From: Halocynthiibacter sp. SDUM655004 | GTDB lineage: Bacteria; Pseudomonadota; Alphaproteobacteria; Rhodobacterales; Rhodobacteraceae | Reading direction: 5' to 3' | Assembly (NCBI RefSeq): GCF_026015885.1 | Contig: NZ_JAPDUG010000003.1 | Span: 176,761 to 240,760 of the forward strand | DNA length: 64,000 nt | In this document: one piece after another, positions 18,837 through 27,911 of the stretch | Layout of the letters: every line of letters begins with the position of its first letter | How positions within the stretch are numbered: the stretch's first letter is position 1 | The notes under the pieces: generated by a model | What the model was told of the DNA's origin: nothing | The model's input: the letters and a program-made list of their open reading frames with translations, nothing else | Database searches by the model: none | Made by a program: the position numbers and the translations under genes

Positions 18837-19339
18837 GGCAAATTCCAAGGCTCTGGTTGGACTGAATAACTTATATAGAGAGGATGCTTCGGATGCCCTG
18901 CTTTTGACAGACCTAAATGATAGAGGGTCTGCCCTTGCAGCAATTTCGCCACCGCTTCACCTCGATTGAGATGCGCGCCGTGCGTACCCCATGCGCAAAT
19001 GATCGTGTCGGCCCACGCGCACCCTTCTAAAATCGCAGCATCGTTCTCTGGGCCAACAGGATCAGCAGCAGCCCGCATCTTCCGCGGGTCCGTATCTCGC
19101 CACGCAAAAATATTCGCGACCCGAAACCCGCCAAATCCCAAGGCCCGCGCGCGGCGTTCACACCGTTCAACGGTTGGGTCGTTTTGCACTTCTGTGGCGG
19201 TTGACGGGTTGAGCATGATAAAGAAGGCCCGTTTCCCCGCCTCATCCCAAACGCGTGTCAGGCTGTAACGGTATTTCTCGCAATCCGAATAGACGGCAGT
19301 TGATGGCGCGTCATCCTTGATGTGGCTTCTTGTAATCAT
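18833..19339 (-). CDS. DUF1643 domain-containing protein
   Basis: A 168-residue protein with the DUF1643 pattern: YRYSLTRVWDE, then FIMLNPSTATEVQNDPTV, an arginine-rich helix (ERCERRARALGFGGFRVANI), FAWRDTDP, and a C-terminal AWGTHG followed by GLSKAGHPKHPLY. The fold is compact and soluble. Its biochemical role is unknown. Conserved Asn/Asp/Arg/His residues suggest an enzyme, but I will not name a reaction. The start is taken at the first ATG (19339); an in-frame TTG five codons upstream has a slightly better GGG and is possible. It lies 30 bases behind truB and overlaps the DUF5665 gene by four bases. Confidence 0.78.
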   Translation of the reverse strand: MITRSHIKDDAPSTAVYSDCEKYRYSLTRVWDEAGKRAFFIMLNPSTATEVQNDPTVERCERRARALGFGGFRVANIFAWRDTDPRKMRAAADPVGPENDAAILEGCAWADTIICAWGTHGAHLNRGEAVAKLLQGQTLYHLGLSKAGHPKHPLYISYSVQPEPWNLP

Positions 19340-19369
19340 GCTTGTTTGTTGCAATGCCCTACGCGGTTA

Positions 19370-20281
19370 TCAAGTGTCTTGATTAAATACGCGGCTTGGG
19401 TGGAGTTCACCCGATTTATAGACCCCGACAGCAACCGCCTTGCCGTCCAAACTGCCCCAACATTCGTCGCCAAACTGCACATCTGCCCCGATCACCATGC
19501 CGGGATTGCCGTTGCGCAACCGCATTGCGCCTTCGGGTGTGCATTTCACCTCTGGCAGGTCTTCAAGGCCGATCTCCAGAGGGCGCAAATGTGTGTCTAA
19601 CGCTGGGTCTTTGGCCAGTTTCTCTATTGTTTCAACCGATATGCCATCTTCGGCGTCGAATGGGCCAGACCAGATGCGACGCAGTTCCCGGACATGGCCG
19701 AAACAGCCCAGTTTCTCGCCCAAATCCCGCGCAATGGCGCGCACGTAGCCGCCCTTCCCACAGGTCATCTCAAGCGTCACGTGATCCTCGTCGGGGCGAT
19801 CAACGAGCACCAGCTCTTCAACGTATAAGGGGCGCGCCGCGATCTCGAAGTCCTGATCGTCGCGGGCAAGTTTATAAGCCCGTTGACCATCGATTTTAAC
19901 GGCCGAAAATTTGGGCGGGATTTGCTCTATATCGCCGACAAAAGCCAGTAGCGCTTCTTTGATCTCATCATCGCTCGGGCGCAGATCGGATTCGTTGATT
20001 ACTTCGCCTTCCGCGTCATCGGTATTCGTGGCTTGGCCAAGGCGCACTGTGAATTGATAGGCTTTGAGCGCATCGGTGATGTAAGGAACCGTCTTTGTCG
20101 CTTCACCGAGCGCAACCGCAAGAACTCCCGTCGCTTCAGGGTCTAATGTGCCTGCATGGCCTGCTTTCTGTGCGCCAAGTGCCCAGCGCACCTTGTTGAC
20201 AACGGCATTGGAACTGATGCCCCCAGGTTTATCCACGACCATCCAGCCGGAAATATTGCGACCCTTGCGTTTACGACCCAT
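19370..20281 (-). CDS. truB: tRNA pseudouridine(55) synthase TruB
   Basis: A 303-residue enzyme that makes pseudouridine 55 in the T-loop of tRNAs. The catalytic Asp47 is in [29 protein letters not shown] is motif I, and [17 protein letters not shown] is the C-terminal active-site block. Length fits the family. It belongs to the conserved rbfA-truB-rpsO-pnp series on the minus strand, here interrupted upstream by a DUF2233 gene and downstream by DUF1643 and DUF5665 genes. Confidence 0.96.
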   Translation of the reverse strand: MGRKRKGRNISGWMVVDKPGGISSNAVVNKVRWALGAQKAGHAGTLDPEATGVLAVALGEATKTVPYITDALKAYQFTVRLGQATNTDDAEGEVINESDLRPSDDEIKEALLAFVGDIEQIPPKFSAVKIDGQRAYKLARDDQDFEIAARPLYVEELVLVDRPDEDHVTLEMTCGKGGYVRAIARDLGEKLGCFGHVRELRRIWSGPFDAEDGISVETIEKLAKDPALDTHLRPLEIGLEDLPEVKCTPEGAMRLRNGNPGMVIGADVQFGDECWGSLDGKAVAVGVYKSGELHPSRVFNQDT

Positions 20282-20345
20282 AGAACTGTCCTGCGTTGTG
20301 TTAAGCCGCGCGTGCTATCGGGCCGCGCGGCGTTCGTCAATACGG

Positions 20346-21083
20346 CTATCGGTCTGTGACCAAGCCGACGATGGGGCCAATCGGCAGGCCGATATCGCGG
20401 CGGCCAACTTCTGGCGCATAGAGGCGCGAAACTTTGCCGTCGAAAAAGAGCGCGTTCGGAACTTTGATGTGATCGCGGAAGAACCGCCCGAAATCGTGAA
20501 AATTCACTTGCTGGTTCGAGATTGCGAAAATGGCTGTTTTCCCGTCCGCAGTGGTTCCGACACCATTGCGATAATACCGCGAATCGCCATTTGGAATGAA
20601 GCGCGGGTGCAGCTCGCCATCAATCACAAGCATCGGGCCGGATTGTGAGGCGAAACGGCAGTCTGGTTTTGCGGCTTCGAATACGGTTGTTTCGATTACA
20701 TCAACCCTCCTGTCGCTAATGCAAAAAACTCCGTTTGGCGTAAGGCCAAAATTCCCGACCCCACCTCCGTGGCTAACGGGTGTGAGCTCTTTTCCGTTCT
20801 CCACAAACAACCCAACAGGCATCCGATTGGAGTGATACATGCCAGCGTTCATCGCAAATACAAGCGCTTTGCCCTCGGCCTTGAGGGCCGCATTTACGGC
20901 ACTAAACCCGCCCAAAATGCGATTTTCATCGTTTCGCAGGAAAAGCCGTAAATCGTCCTCTGCGTCTGCACGACACACGGTGTAGGCGTTACTCTCAAAT
21001 TCTTCGACAGCGCATTGCGCGGCGGCTGAATGCCCCGTGATTACTGCGAAAAAGCCAAGAAGGAAGCTAAGACTGCGTATCAT
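20346..21083 (-). CDS. Secreted phosphodiester-glycosidase-like protein (DUF2233/NAGPA domain)
   Basis: A 245-residue exported protein. The N-terminus is a signal peptide (MIRSLSFLLGFFAVITGHSA, cleavage near AAAQ). The mature part carries NAGPA-type blocks: VFAMNAGMYHSNRMPVGLF, FGLTPNGVFCI, ASQSGPMLVIDGELHPRF, and GVGTTADGKTAIFAIS. Related domains uncover phosphodiester-linked sugars, such as the mammalian mannose-6-phosphate uncovering enzyme, or modify the bacterial envelope; the substrate here is unknown. The start at 21083 gives a proper signal peptide and makes a 17-base overlap with the end of rbfA, so it is translationally tied to that gene. Longer versions would sit deeper inside rbfA. 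Confidence 0.8.
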   Translation of the reverse strand: MIRSLSFLLGFFAVITGHSAAAQCAVEEFESNAYTVCRADAEDDLRLFLRNDENRILGGFSAVNAALKAEGKALVFAMNAGMYHSNRMPVGLFVENGKELTPVSHGGGVGNFGLTPNGVFCISDRRVDVIETTVFEAAKPDCRFASQSGPMLVIDGELHPRFIPNGDSRYYRNGVGTTADGKTAIFAISNQQVNFHDFGRFFRDHIKVPNALFFDGKVSRLYAPEVGRRDIGLPIGPIVGLVTDR

Positions 21084-21489
21084 CCGTATCGTCCAGCGGT
21101 GCGATATCGCGTTGAACATTGTCTTGGGACAGAAGGCGGCGTGTTTCATCCATCCGATCAAACGTATCGTCGATCGCATAGCGCACTTCGGGCGAATGCT
21201 TCAGGCCCATCTTCTTAGTGATAATGCGGCGAATCTCGTGTCTATTCTCTCGCAAACTGGCCAATGCCTCTTCTTGCCCTTGTCCACCAAGGGGCAGGAC
21301 ATAAGCCGTGGCGATCCGAAGATCGGGCGTTACCCGAACCTCGCCCACGGTGATAGACATGCGGTTCAAGTCAGGATCGTGAATTTCGCCCCGATTGAGC
21401 GTCTCTGAAAGTGTCCGGCGGATCAACTCGCCGACGCGAAGCTGACGCTGTGAAGGTGCCTTGCCGGCGCGGTTTGCGTTTTTAGCCAT
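21067..21489 (-). CDS. rbfA: 30S ribosome-binding factor RbfA
   Basis: A 140-residue KH-fold assembly factor for the small subunit, needed for maturation of the 16S 5' end and for cold growth. Visible are QRQLRVGELIRRTLSETLNRG, the KH-type GEVRVTPDLRIATAYVLPLG, and LGLKHSPEVRYAID-like MGLKHSPEVRYAIDDTFDR. The tail is acidic (DDTDDTQS). The start at 21489 was chosen over an ATG three codons upstream; neither has a strong ribosome site. It is divergent from dapB across 98 bases and heads the minus-strand cluster reading to pnp. Confidence 0.95.
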   Translation of the reverse strand: MAKNANRAGKAPSQRQLRVGELIRRTLSETLNRGEIHDPDLNRMSITVGEVRVTPDLRIATAYVLPLGGQGQEEALASLRENRHEIRRIITKKMGLKHSPEVRYAIDDTFDRMDETRRLLSQDNVQRDIAPLDDTDDTQS

Positions 21490-21587
21490 AGCCGTCATGT
21501 AAGCATGAAACACCCGATGGGCAACAGGGCTTTGCTTTGAGCGCGGCTTGGGGTTAAACGAAGGCAAGCCGATAAAAGGAACGCTCA

Positions 21588-22397
21588 ATGACCAACGCAA
21601 CGAAAATAGTGATCACCGGATGCTCTGGCCGTATGGGGCAAATGCTCATTAAGACGGTTCTGGAAAACGATAAAACAGAGCTTTCAGGCGTTGTTGAACG
21701 GTCTGGGCATGATTGGGTTGGCCGCGATGTTGGCGAGGCCATGGGCGGGCAGGCGCTCGGCGTGACTGTGTCTGATGATATTTCCGAAGCGCTAAAGGGT
21801 GCGGACGTTGTGATTGATTTCACCGCGCCTCAGGCCACGATACAATTCGCTAAGGCGGCCGCCGAAGCGGGCGTTGCGCATGTCATCGGCACCACGGGGT
21901 TCAGTGACGCAGAGATTGAAGCGCTTGCCGAGCCCGCGCAGGAAACCGCGATCGTGCGCGCTGGCAACATGAGCCTCGGTGTGAATCTCTTGACCCAACT
22001 TACCAAGAAAGTGGCTGCTGCGCTCGATGAGGACTATGACATCGAGATCGTGGAGGCCCATCACCACCATAAAGTCGACGCTCCATCAGGGACCGCCCTG
22101 ATGCTTGGTGAAGCGGCGGCAGAGGGGCGTGGCGTTGACCTTGGCGAGGTATCAGATCGCGGGCGTGACGGGATTACTGGTGCGCGTAAGAAGGGCGATA
22201 TCGGGTTCGCCGTAGTGCGCGGAGGCGATATTGTGGGCGAGCATGAAGTTATGTTTGCAGCAGCAGGCGAGCGGATCGTGCTTCGCCATATGGCCACGGA
22301 CCGCGCGATCTTTAGCCGTGGGGCGATCAAAGCTGCGATTTGGGCGGCCAAGCAAAAACCTGGTGCTTACGACATGTTGGATGTGTTGGGCCTCTGA
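21588..22397 (+). CDS. dapB: 4-hydroxy-tetrahydrodipicolinate reductase
   Basis: A 269-residue enzyme of the diaminopimelate route to lysine and peptidoglycan. The N-terminal nucleotide-binding motif is [12 protein letters not shown]. The catalytic and substrate region [18 protein letters not shown] is complete, including the conserved His pair and Lys. GTTGFSD and [13 protein letters not shown] are further family blocks. The length is standard. It is divergent from rbfA and is followed by the convergent DUF1674 gene 21 bases away. Its presence shows that this organism makes lysine by the DAP pathway, which matters for reading the saccharopine genes further right. Confidence 0.97.
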   Translation: MTNATKIVITGCSGRMGQMLIKTVLENDKTELSGVVERSGHDWVGRDVGEAMGGQALGVTVSDDISEALKGADVVIDFTAPQATIQFAKAAAEAGVAHVIGTTGFSDAEIEALAEPAQETAIVRAGNMSLGVNLLTQLTKKVAAALDEDYDIEIVEAHHHHKVDAPSGTALMLGEAAAEGRGVDLGEVSDRGRDGITGARKKGDIGFAVVRGGDIVGEHEVMFAAAGERIVLRHMATDRAIFSRGAIKAAIWAAKQKPGAYDMLDVLGL

Positions 22398-22418
22398 CTA
22401 GGCTCTGTTGCTGCCAAA

Positions 22419-22589
22419 TCAGAAATCTACGGCGATGCCTTTGCGCTCCCAATCTCCATAACGAACTGGTTCTGGCCCTTCGCGGCCACCGAGTTCGGTT
22501 GGGAGTTCTGTTTGCTTTTGCTTACGCCGCTCTTCGGCTTCGGCCAGCGCGCGCTTAGCAGCATCGGGCAGGTCTTGTTTTTCGCTCAT
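22419..22589 (-). CDS. DUF1674 protein, SDHAF4-like succinate dehydrogenase assembly factor
   Basis: A 56-residue protein that matches the short DUF1674/SDHAF4 family: a charged helix (KRALAEAEERRKQKQ) and the invariant C-terminal block ELGGREGPEPVRYGDWERKG ending in GIAVDF. In eukaryotes SDHAF4 binds the flavinylated SDHA subunit and helps it join SDHB; bacterial members are presumed to do the same. No sdh genes are nearby. AAGGAC lies before the ATG at 22589. Longer in-frame versions reaching into rsmB are rejected because the homologous part begins at this Met. It is divergent from rsmB, with 47 bases between starts. Confidence 0.85.
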   Translation of the reverse strand: MSEKQDLPDAAKRALAEAEERRKQKQTELPTELGGREGPEPVRYGDWERKGIAVDF

Positions 22590-22636
22590 GTGACAAGTCC
22601 TTGTTTTGGGCGTGTGCATGATATACCTCAGCCGGC

Positions 22637-23929
22637 ATGGCGCGTAAAACCCCAAATACAAAACCCCAGCAAGGCATAGAAGCCCGCCGCGCGGCGGTAC
22701 AACTGCTGAATGCTGTGACGGGTAAGAAGCGATTGCTTTCCGAAGTAAGCGGCCCAAAAGGCCCGTTGGGCAAACTCGACGCTGCGGATAAAGCGCGCGC
22801 GCAGCGACTTGCGCTTGATACGCTGCGCAATCTTGATCGCGCTGATCGCATCCTTGGTCCGTTTTTGCGCCGTCGACCTCCAGAAGAAGTTCATAACATC
22901 CTTCGCCTCGCGGCAACGGAGATCTTCGTCGAAAAAGCGCCCGCTCATGGTGTTGGAAACGCGCTTGTAGCGATTGCGCGCGAGATTAAGGCGACGAGTC
23001 ATTCCGCGGGAATGGTCAATGCAGTTGTGCGCCGTTTGGGCGAATTAGAGACTGAAAAATGGGATAAACTGCCTGTTCCGCGTTTGCCAAAGTGGCTGCG
23101 GAAACCGTTGATTGCGGATTATGGCAAGGCGACGGTCGAAGCGATCGAGCATTCCCATGCCAATGGCGCGCCGCTTGATCTCTCCTTCAAAGCAGATGCG
23201 AAATTGCCAGAAGGGGAGCGTACTCCAACTGGAAGCCTGCGCATCAAAGACGCTGGTCAGGTCACTGCCCTTGAGGGGTATCAGGACGGCGGATGGTGGG
23301 TGCAGGACGCAGCTGCGGCACTTCCGGTTAATATTCTCGCGCCGAAAAAAGGCGAGGCAATTCTCGATCTCTGCGCCGCACCAGGTGGCAAGACGATGCA
23401 ACTCGCAAGCGCAGGGGCCGATGTTACGGCGGTTGATATTTCTGAAAGCCGTATGGGTCGGGTGCGTGAAAACCTTGCGCGGACCAAGCTGACCGCCAAA
23501 ACCACTGTCTCTGATGCGCTCGAGTTCAAAGAGGGCAGCTTTGACGCGATCCTTTTGGATGCGCCCTGCACAGCTACAGGAACGATTCGCCGTCATCCGG
23601 ACCTGCCCTATGCCAAGGATGGTTCCGAATTTCCGGCGCTGTTCGAGCTTCAGGAAAAGATGCTCGATCATGCTCTAACCTTGCTGAAACCGGGCGGTCG
23701 GCTTGTTTTCTGTACGTGTTCGCTGCTGTTTGACGAAGGCGAAATTCAAGTTGAAGACGCGCTCAAACGTCACCCGAATCTCACCGTCGATAAAGACGCA
23801 CTTCTTGTTGAGGGCGTGGAACCCGAGTGGGTTTCCAAGGAGGGCGGGCTGCGCATCCGGCCCGATTTTTGGAGTGATATCGGTGGCTTGGATGGCTTCT
23901 ATATCGCGGTGCTTCGGCAAAAGTCATAA
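22637..23929 (+). CDS. rsmB: RsmB-type 16S rRNA (cytosine-C5) methyltransferase
   Basis: A 430-residue NOL1/NOP2/Sun-family RNA methyltransferase. The N-terminal 140 residues form a NusB-like RNA-binding domain (GIEARRAAVQLLNAV ... ILRLAATEIF). The SAM site is ILDLCAAPGGKTMQLAS; the catalytic Cys lies in FCTCSLL with the second in LLDAPCTATGTIRRHPDL. By family it should methylate C967 of 16S rRNA. It starts 47 bases from the divergent SDHAF4-like gene and is followed, after 89 bases, by the heparinase-family gene and purH. Confidence 0.93.
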   Translation: MARKTPNTKPQQGIEARRAAVQLLNAVTGKKRLLSEVSGPKGPLGKLDAADKARAQRLALDTLRNLDRADRILGPFLRRRPPEEVHNILRLAATEIFVEKAPAHGVGNALVAIAREIKATSHSAGMVNAVVRRLGELETEKWDKLPVPRLPKWLRKPLIADYGKATVEAIEHSHANGAPLDLSFKADAKLPEGERTPTGSLRIKDAGQVTALEGYQDGGWWVQDAAAALPVNILAPKKGEAILDLCAAPGGKTMQLASAGADVTAVDISESRMGRVRENLARTKLTAKTTVSDALEFKEGSFDAILLDAPCTATGTIRRHPDLPYAKDGSEFPALFELQEKMLDHALTLLKPGGRLVFCTCSLLFDEGEIQVEDALKRHPNLTVDKDALLVEGVEPEWVSKEGGLRIRPDFWSDIGGLDGFYIAVLRQKS

Positions 23930-24018
23930 CGCCCTAAAATAGCGGTGACAGGCGCGACCTCACCTCATATGCTGCTGTCAGAACAATAAGCACGTCAGCA
24001 ATCGACGAGGCAGGGCAG

Positions 24019-25764
24019 GTGGCAAACACCATAAAGACAAACACGCGCCGCAAGCGCTTTGCAGACCGTTTCCACGCGCGTCTGAGCGTGTTTTCGCGCC
24101 CTGCAACTGGTTTTGTCTCACAGCCGGAGCCGCGCACAATCGGCTCCTTTGCGCGTGGGAGGCAGCTGATTGCCGGAAATTTCATGTTTGCGGGATTTCT
24201 TGTTGAAGCCCCGAATGTTTCGATCTGGGAATTGCCCTCGCCAGACCGCCGGTTTGAACAGGATTTGCACGGATTTACGTGGATGGATGACCTTGCCGCC
24301 GTTGGGGACGGCGAGGCACGCAAGCGGGTTCAGGCGTGGACGAATGAGTGGATCGAGCGATATTCAGGCGGAACAGGCTCTGGTTGGACGCCGGATATTA
24401 CCGGCCGGCGCGTCATTCGTTGGATCAACCACGCTCTGTTTTTCCTGAACGGGCAAGATGCAAAAGTTTCACAAGCGTTCTTTGGCGTTTTAGCCCAACA
24501 GACAGTGTTTCTGTCGCGAAGATGGCACGGCGCAGCGGCAGGGTTGGCGCGGTTTGAGGCGTTAACTGGTTTGCTATATGCGGGGCTTTCTCTCACGGGC
24601 ATGGAGCGCCATGTGAAGCCCGCGATGAAGGCGCTTGCGCGCGAATGTGTTGACCAGATTGATACAGAGGGCGGCATTCCAACTCGCAACCCAGAAGAAT
24701 TGCTTGAGGTCTTTACGCTCCTGACATGGGCCGCATCCGCGCTTTCCGAAGCTGGGCGGATGCCCGCGCGCGAGCATCTTCAAGCGATCGAAAGAATCGC
24801 TCCCACGTTGCGTGCGCTACGGCACAGCGATGGCGGGCTTGCGCGATTCCATGGCGGCGGGCGTGGGTTAGAGGGGCGGCTTGATAATGCTTTGGCAACG
24901 TCTGGTGTACGGGCGCAAATTAACACCGGCCTTTCTATGGGTTTTGCGCGGATGCACGCTGGGCGCACGTCTATCGTCATTGATGCCGCGTCTCCGCCAA
25001 TGGGCGTTGCCGCGCCAGAGGGGCATGCGTCTACGCTGGCGTTTGAGTTGACGTCTGGCCGCCGCCCGTTGGTGGTAAATTGTGGGTCAGGTGCGACTTT
25101 TGGTGAAAGTTGGCGACGTGCGGGCCGCGCGACTCCTTCACATTCAACAGTAACGCTCGACGGGTTTTCCTCTGCGAGGCTTGGGAAGCGGCGCATGATT
25201 GGCGGGCACCAACTTCAATGTTTGGAAAGCGGACCAAATAACGTCGTGGCCAACAGGTCTTCTGGTCAGGAAGGCGTGCAGCTTAGCGGAGAACATGACG
25301 GATATCTGCAAACACACGGGCTTGTGCACCAGCGCCATCTTGATCTGAGTTTTGATGGGCGCGGACTTTCCGGTACAGAAGTCTTGTTGGCGGATACCTC
25401 CAAAGCCAAGCGCAGATTCGATGTGCATATGGATAGCGGCAAGCTCTCTGGAATCCCCTATTCTTGCCGATTCCATCTCCATCCGGACGTTGATGCAGAG
25501 GTTGATATGGGGGGAACGGCAGTCTCGCTGGCGCTCAAGAGCGGCGAGATTTGGGTGTTCCGGCACAACTCAACCGCGAAATTGACCCTAGAGCCGAGCG
25601 TTTATCTCGAAAAAACGCGATTAAAACCGCGTGCGGCGAAACAAATAGTTCTATCTGGGCGAGCAATGGATTATGCGACCCGTGTCACATGGCATCTGGC
25701 CAAAGCTCAGGACACCCCGAGCAATATTCGGGATGTAGAGCCAAACGAGATGCCCAAGCTGTAG
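24019..25764 (+). CDS. Heparinase II/III family protein
   Basis: A 581-residue protein with an N-terminal alpha-helical toroid and a C-terminal beta-sandwich typical of heparinase II/III-like lyases. Seen are FEAPNVSIWELPSP-type spacing before the toroid, RFHGGGRGLEGRLDNAL, GFARMHAGRTSIVIDAA, HASTLAFELTSGRRPLVVNCG and AGRATPSHSTVTLDGFSSA (the His of the sandwich core). No signal peptide is found, and the N-terminus is basic (RRKRFADRFHARL), so a cytoplasmic location seems likely. Start is GTG at 24019 with GAGGCAGG upstream. The order rsmB-heparinase-purH is, to my knowledge, conserved in Rhodobacterales, but the substrate is not known. Confidence 0.82.
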   Translation: MANTIKTNTRRKRFADRFHARLSVFSRPATGFVSQPEPRTIGSFARGRQLIAGNFMFAGFLVEAPNVSIWELPSPDRRFEQDLHGFTWMDDLAAVGDGEARKRVQAWTNEWIERYSGGTGSGWTPDITGRRVIRWINHALFFLNGQDAKVSQAFFGVLAQQTVFLSRRWHGAAAGLARFEALTGLLYAGLSLTGMERHVKPAMKALARECVDQIDTEGGIPTRNPEELLEVFTLLTWAASALSEAGRMPAREHLQAIERIAPTLRALRHSDGGLARFHGGGRGLEGRLDNALATSGVRAQINTGLSMGFARMHAGRTSIVIDAASPPMGVAAPEGHASTLAFELTSGRRPLVVNCGSGATFGESWRRAGRATPSHSTVTLDGFSSARLGKRRMIGGHQLQCLESGPNNVVANRSSGQEGVQLSGEHDGYLQTHGLVHQRHLDLSFDGRGLSGTEVLLADTSKAKRRFDVHMDSGKLSGIPYSCRFHLHPDVDAEVDMGGTAVSLALKSGEIWVFRHNSTAKLTLEPSVYLEKTRLKPRAAKQIVLSGRAMDYATRVTWHLAKAQDTPSNIRDVEPNEMPKL

Positions 25765-25788
25765 ATTGCCACTTTGGGGATGCAAACA

Positions 25789-27378
25789 ATGACCGACCAA
25801 CTGCCTATTCGCCGCGCGCTGCTTTCTGTTTCGGACAAGACCGGACTTGTCGACTTGGGCCGCGCTCTTGCCGAGCGAGGCGTGGAGCTTCTTTCAACCG
25901 GCGGTTCCGCCAAGGCGCTGCGCGACGCGGGGCTCACCGTACGCGATGTGGCCGAGATCACAGAATTCCCAGAGATGATGGATGGCCGCGTAAAAACGCT
26001 GCACCCGCGCGTGCATGGCGGGCTGCTTGCGCTACGCGACAACGCTGATCACGTGGCCGCAATGGAAGAGCACGGTATTGGTCCGATCGATCTTCTGGTG
26101 GTGAATCTCTATCCGTTCGAAGAAACCGTTGCCAAAGGCGCCGATTACGACACCTGTATCGAAAACATTGATATCGGCGGTCCTGCGATGATCCGAGCAG
26201 CCGCGAAGAACCACGGTTTTGTCACGACGATTGTGGATGTTGAGGATTACGAGGCCCTTATCGGCGATATGGATCAGCACAACGGCGCGACTTGCCCGAA
26301 GTTCCGCAAAAAGATGGCGCAGGTCGCTTATGCGCGGACGGCCGCATATGATGCAGCGGTGTCCAATTGGATGGCGGGCGCGATTGGTGTTGAAACCCCA
26401 CGCCGCCGCGCATTTGCGGGCACTCTGGCGCAGGGGCTTCGCTATGGCGAGAACCCGCACCAACAAGCGGCTTTCTATACCGATGGCGTGAACCGTGCGG
26501 GTGTTGCCACTGCTGTACAACATCAGGGCAAAGAGCTTTCCTACAACAACATCAACGACACAGACGCAGCGTTTGAACTGGTTGCCGAGTTTGATCCTGC
26601 GCAGGGTCCAGCGGTTGCGATCATCAAACATGCAAACCCTTGTGGCGTTGCGCGCGGTGAATCGCTTGTCGAAGCCTATAAATCTGCGCTGGCCTGCGAC
26701 AGCACATCTGCATTTGGCGGGATCATCGCGTTGAACCAGCCGCTTGATGCAGACACAGCAACCGAGATCAGCAAGATTTTCACGGAAGTTGTGATTGCTC
26801 CAGAGGCCAGCGACGAAGCCAAAGCAATTTTCGCAGCAAAGAAAAACCTGCGTCTGCTTACGACGGGCGGCCTTCCTGATGTAAAATCTGGCGGGCTCAC
26901 ATATCGCCCCGTTGCTGGCGGAATGCTTGTGCAGGACAAAGACGTTGGTTTCGTCGGGCTGGATGATCTCAAGGTGGTGACAAAACGCGCCCCGACAGAG
27001 ACCGAGATGGCCGACCTTCTCTTTGCATGGAAAGTCGCGAAGCACGTGAAGTCCAATGCAATCGTTTATTGTAAGGACGGCGCAACAGTGGGCGTTGGTG
27101 CTGGGCAGATGAGCCGCGTAGATAGCTGCCGGATTGCGGCGCGCAAAGCCGAGGATATGGCCGAAGCGCTGGGCCTTGAAACGCCACTGACAAAAGGCTC
27201 TGTTGTGGCGTCTGATGCGTTCTTCCCGTTTGCAGACGGTCTTCTGACCGCAGCAGCAGCAGGTGCAACAGCGGTCATCCAGCCGGGCGGTTCCATGCGT
27301 GACGACGAAGTGATCGCTGCTGCCGATGAGGCTGGCCTTGCAATGGTGCTGACCGGCATGCGCCACTTCCGCCACTAA
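25789..27378 (+). CDS. purH: Bifunctional AICAR formyltransferase / IMP cyclohydrolase
   Basis: A 529-residue enzyme that performs the last two steps of IMP synthesis; E. coli PurH has the same length. The N-terminal cyclohydrolase domain shows [28 protein letters not shown] and [16 protein letters not shown]. The formyltransferase domain has [14 protein letters not shown], the catalytic Lys-His in [11 protein letters not shown], and [10 protein letters not shown]. It ends [14 protein letters not shown]. The start at 25789 (MTDQLPIRR) is preferred over ATG and TTG codons up to five positions earlier because GGGGATG then sits at usual distance. It is ten bases ahead of lspA and probably co-transcribed with it. 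Confidence 0.98.
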   Translation: MTDQLPIRRALLSVSDKTGLVDLGRALAERGVELLSTGGSAKALRDAGLTVRDVAEITEFPEMMDGRVKTLHPRVHGGLLALRDNADHVAAMEEHGIGPIDLLVVNLYPFEETVAKGADYDTCIENIDIGGPAMIRAAAKNHGFVTTIVDVEDYEALIGDMDQHNGATCPKFRKKMAQVAYARTAAYDAAVSNWMAGAIGVETPRRRAFAGTLAQGLRYGENPHQQAAFYTDGVNRAGVATAVQHQGKELSYNNINDTDAAFELVAEFDPAQGPAVAIIKHANPCGVARGESLVEAYKSALACDSTSAFGGIIALNQPLDADTATEISKIFTEVVIAPEASDEAKAIFAAKKNLRLLTTGGLPDVKSGGLTYRPVAGGMLVQDKDVGFVGLDDLKVVTKRAPTETEMADLLFAWKVAKHVKSNAIVYCKDGATVGVGAGQMSRVDSCRIAARKAEDMAEALGLETPLTKGSVVASDAFFPFADGLLTAAAAGATAVIQPGGSMRDDEVIAAADEAGLAMVLTGMRHFRH

Positions 27379-27388
27379 AGGAAAACAA

Positions 27389-27859
27389 ATGCGCGCCTTC
27401 TACATCACCGCACTTCTGACTTTGGGCATTGATCAACTTACCAAAGTTGTCGTGGTGCATCTTATGGGTTTGAAATACGTGGGGGAGATCGAGGTCTTCC
27501 CCCCTTATCTCATGTTCCAGATGGCTTGGAACGAAGGCGTCAATTTTGGCATGGCCGCAAGCGGCTCGCCTATCGTGAAATACATCCTCATTGCGATTGC
27601 CTTAGCGATCTCAGCTTGGGTGTATTTCTGGATTCGTCGTGAGCAGCCTCAAACATTGGGGATGATCTCGGCGGGTTTGCTCATTGGCGGGGCTCTAGGG
27701 AACGTTCTTGATCGTTTCCTTTACGGTGCCGTCGCGGACTTCTTGAATATGAGCTGCTGTGGTTTTTATAATCCCTATGCGTTCAATGTTGCCGATATTG
27801 CGATCTTCGCAGGCGCGATCGGGCTTATTCTCTTTACGAGCAAGAAAAAGGGCGCGTAG
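27389..27859 (+). CDS. lspA: Lipoprotein signal peptidase (signal peptidase II)
   Basis: A 156-residue inner-membrane aspartyl protease that removes the signal peptide from diacylated prolipoproteins. Four membrane helices are evident. The catalytic aspartates are Asp108 in GALGNVLDRFLYG and Asp136 in AFNVADIAIF, with NEGVNFG near residue 48 as a further family motif. AAGGAAAAC precedes the ATG. It lies ten bases after purH and 52 bases before a lipoprotein gene (DUF3035) that needs this enzyme for its own maturation. Confidence 0.96.
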   Translation: MRAFYITALLTLGIDQLTKVVVVHLMGLKYVGEIEVFPPYLMFQMAWNEGVNFGMAASGSPIVKYILIAIALAISAWVYFWIRREQPQTLGMISAGLLIGGALGNVLDRFLYGAVADFLNMSCCGFYNPYAFNVADIAIFAGAIGLILFTSKKKGA

Positions 27860-27911
27860 ACGCGGGAATTCTCTTGCGTTAAACATTGCCTCAGCACCCA
27901 AGGAGAAGTGA

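Noticed and set aside
26032..27375. A 447-codon open frame antisense to purH
   Set aside because: Shadow of purH with Cys/His/Arg-rich composition and no recognisable fold.
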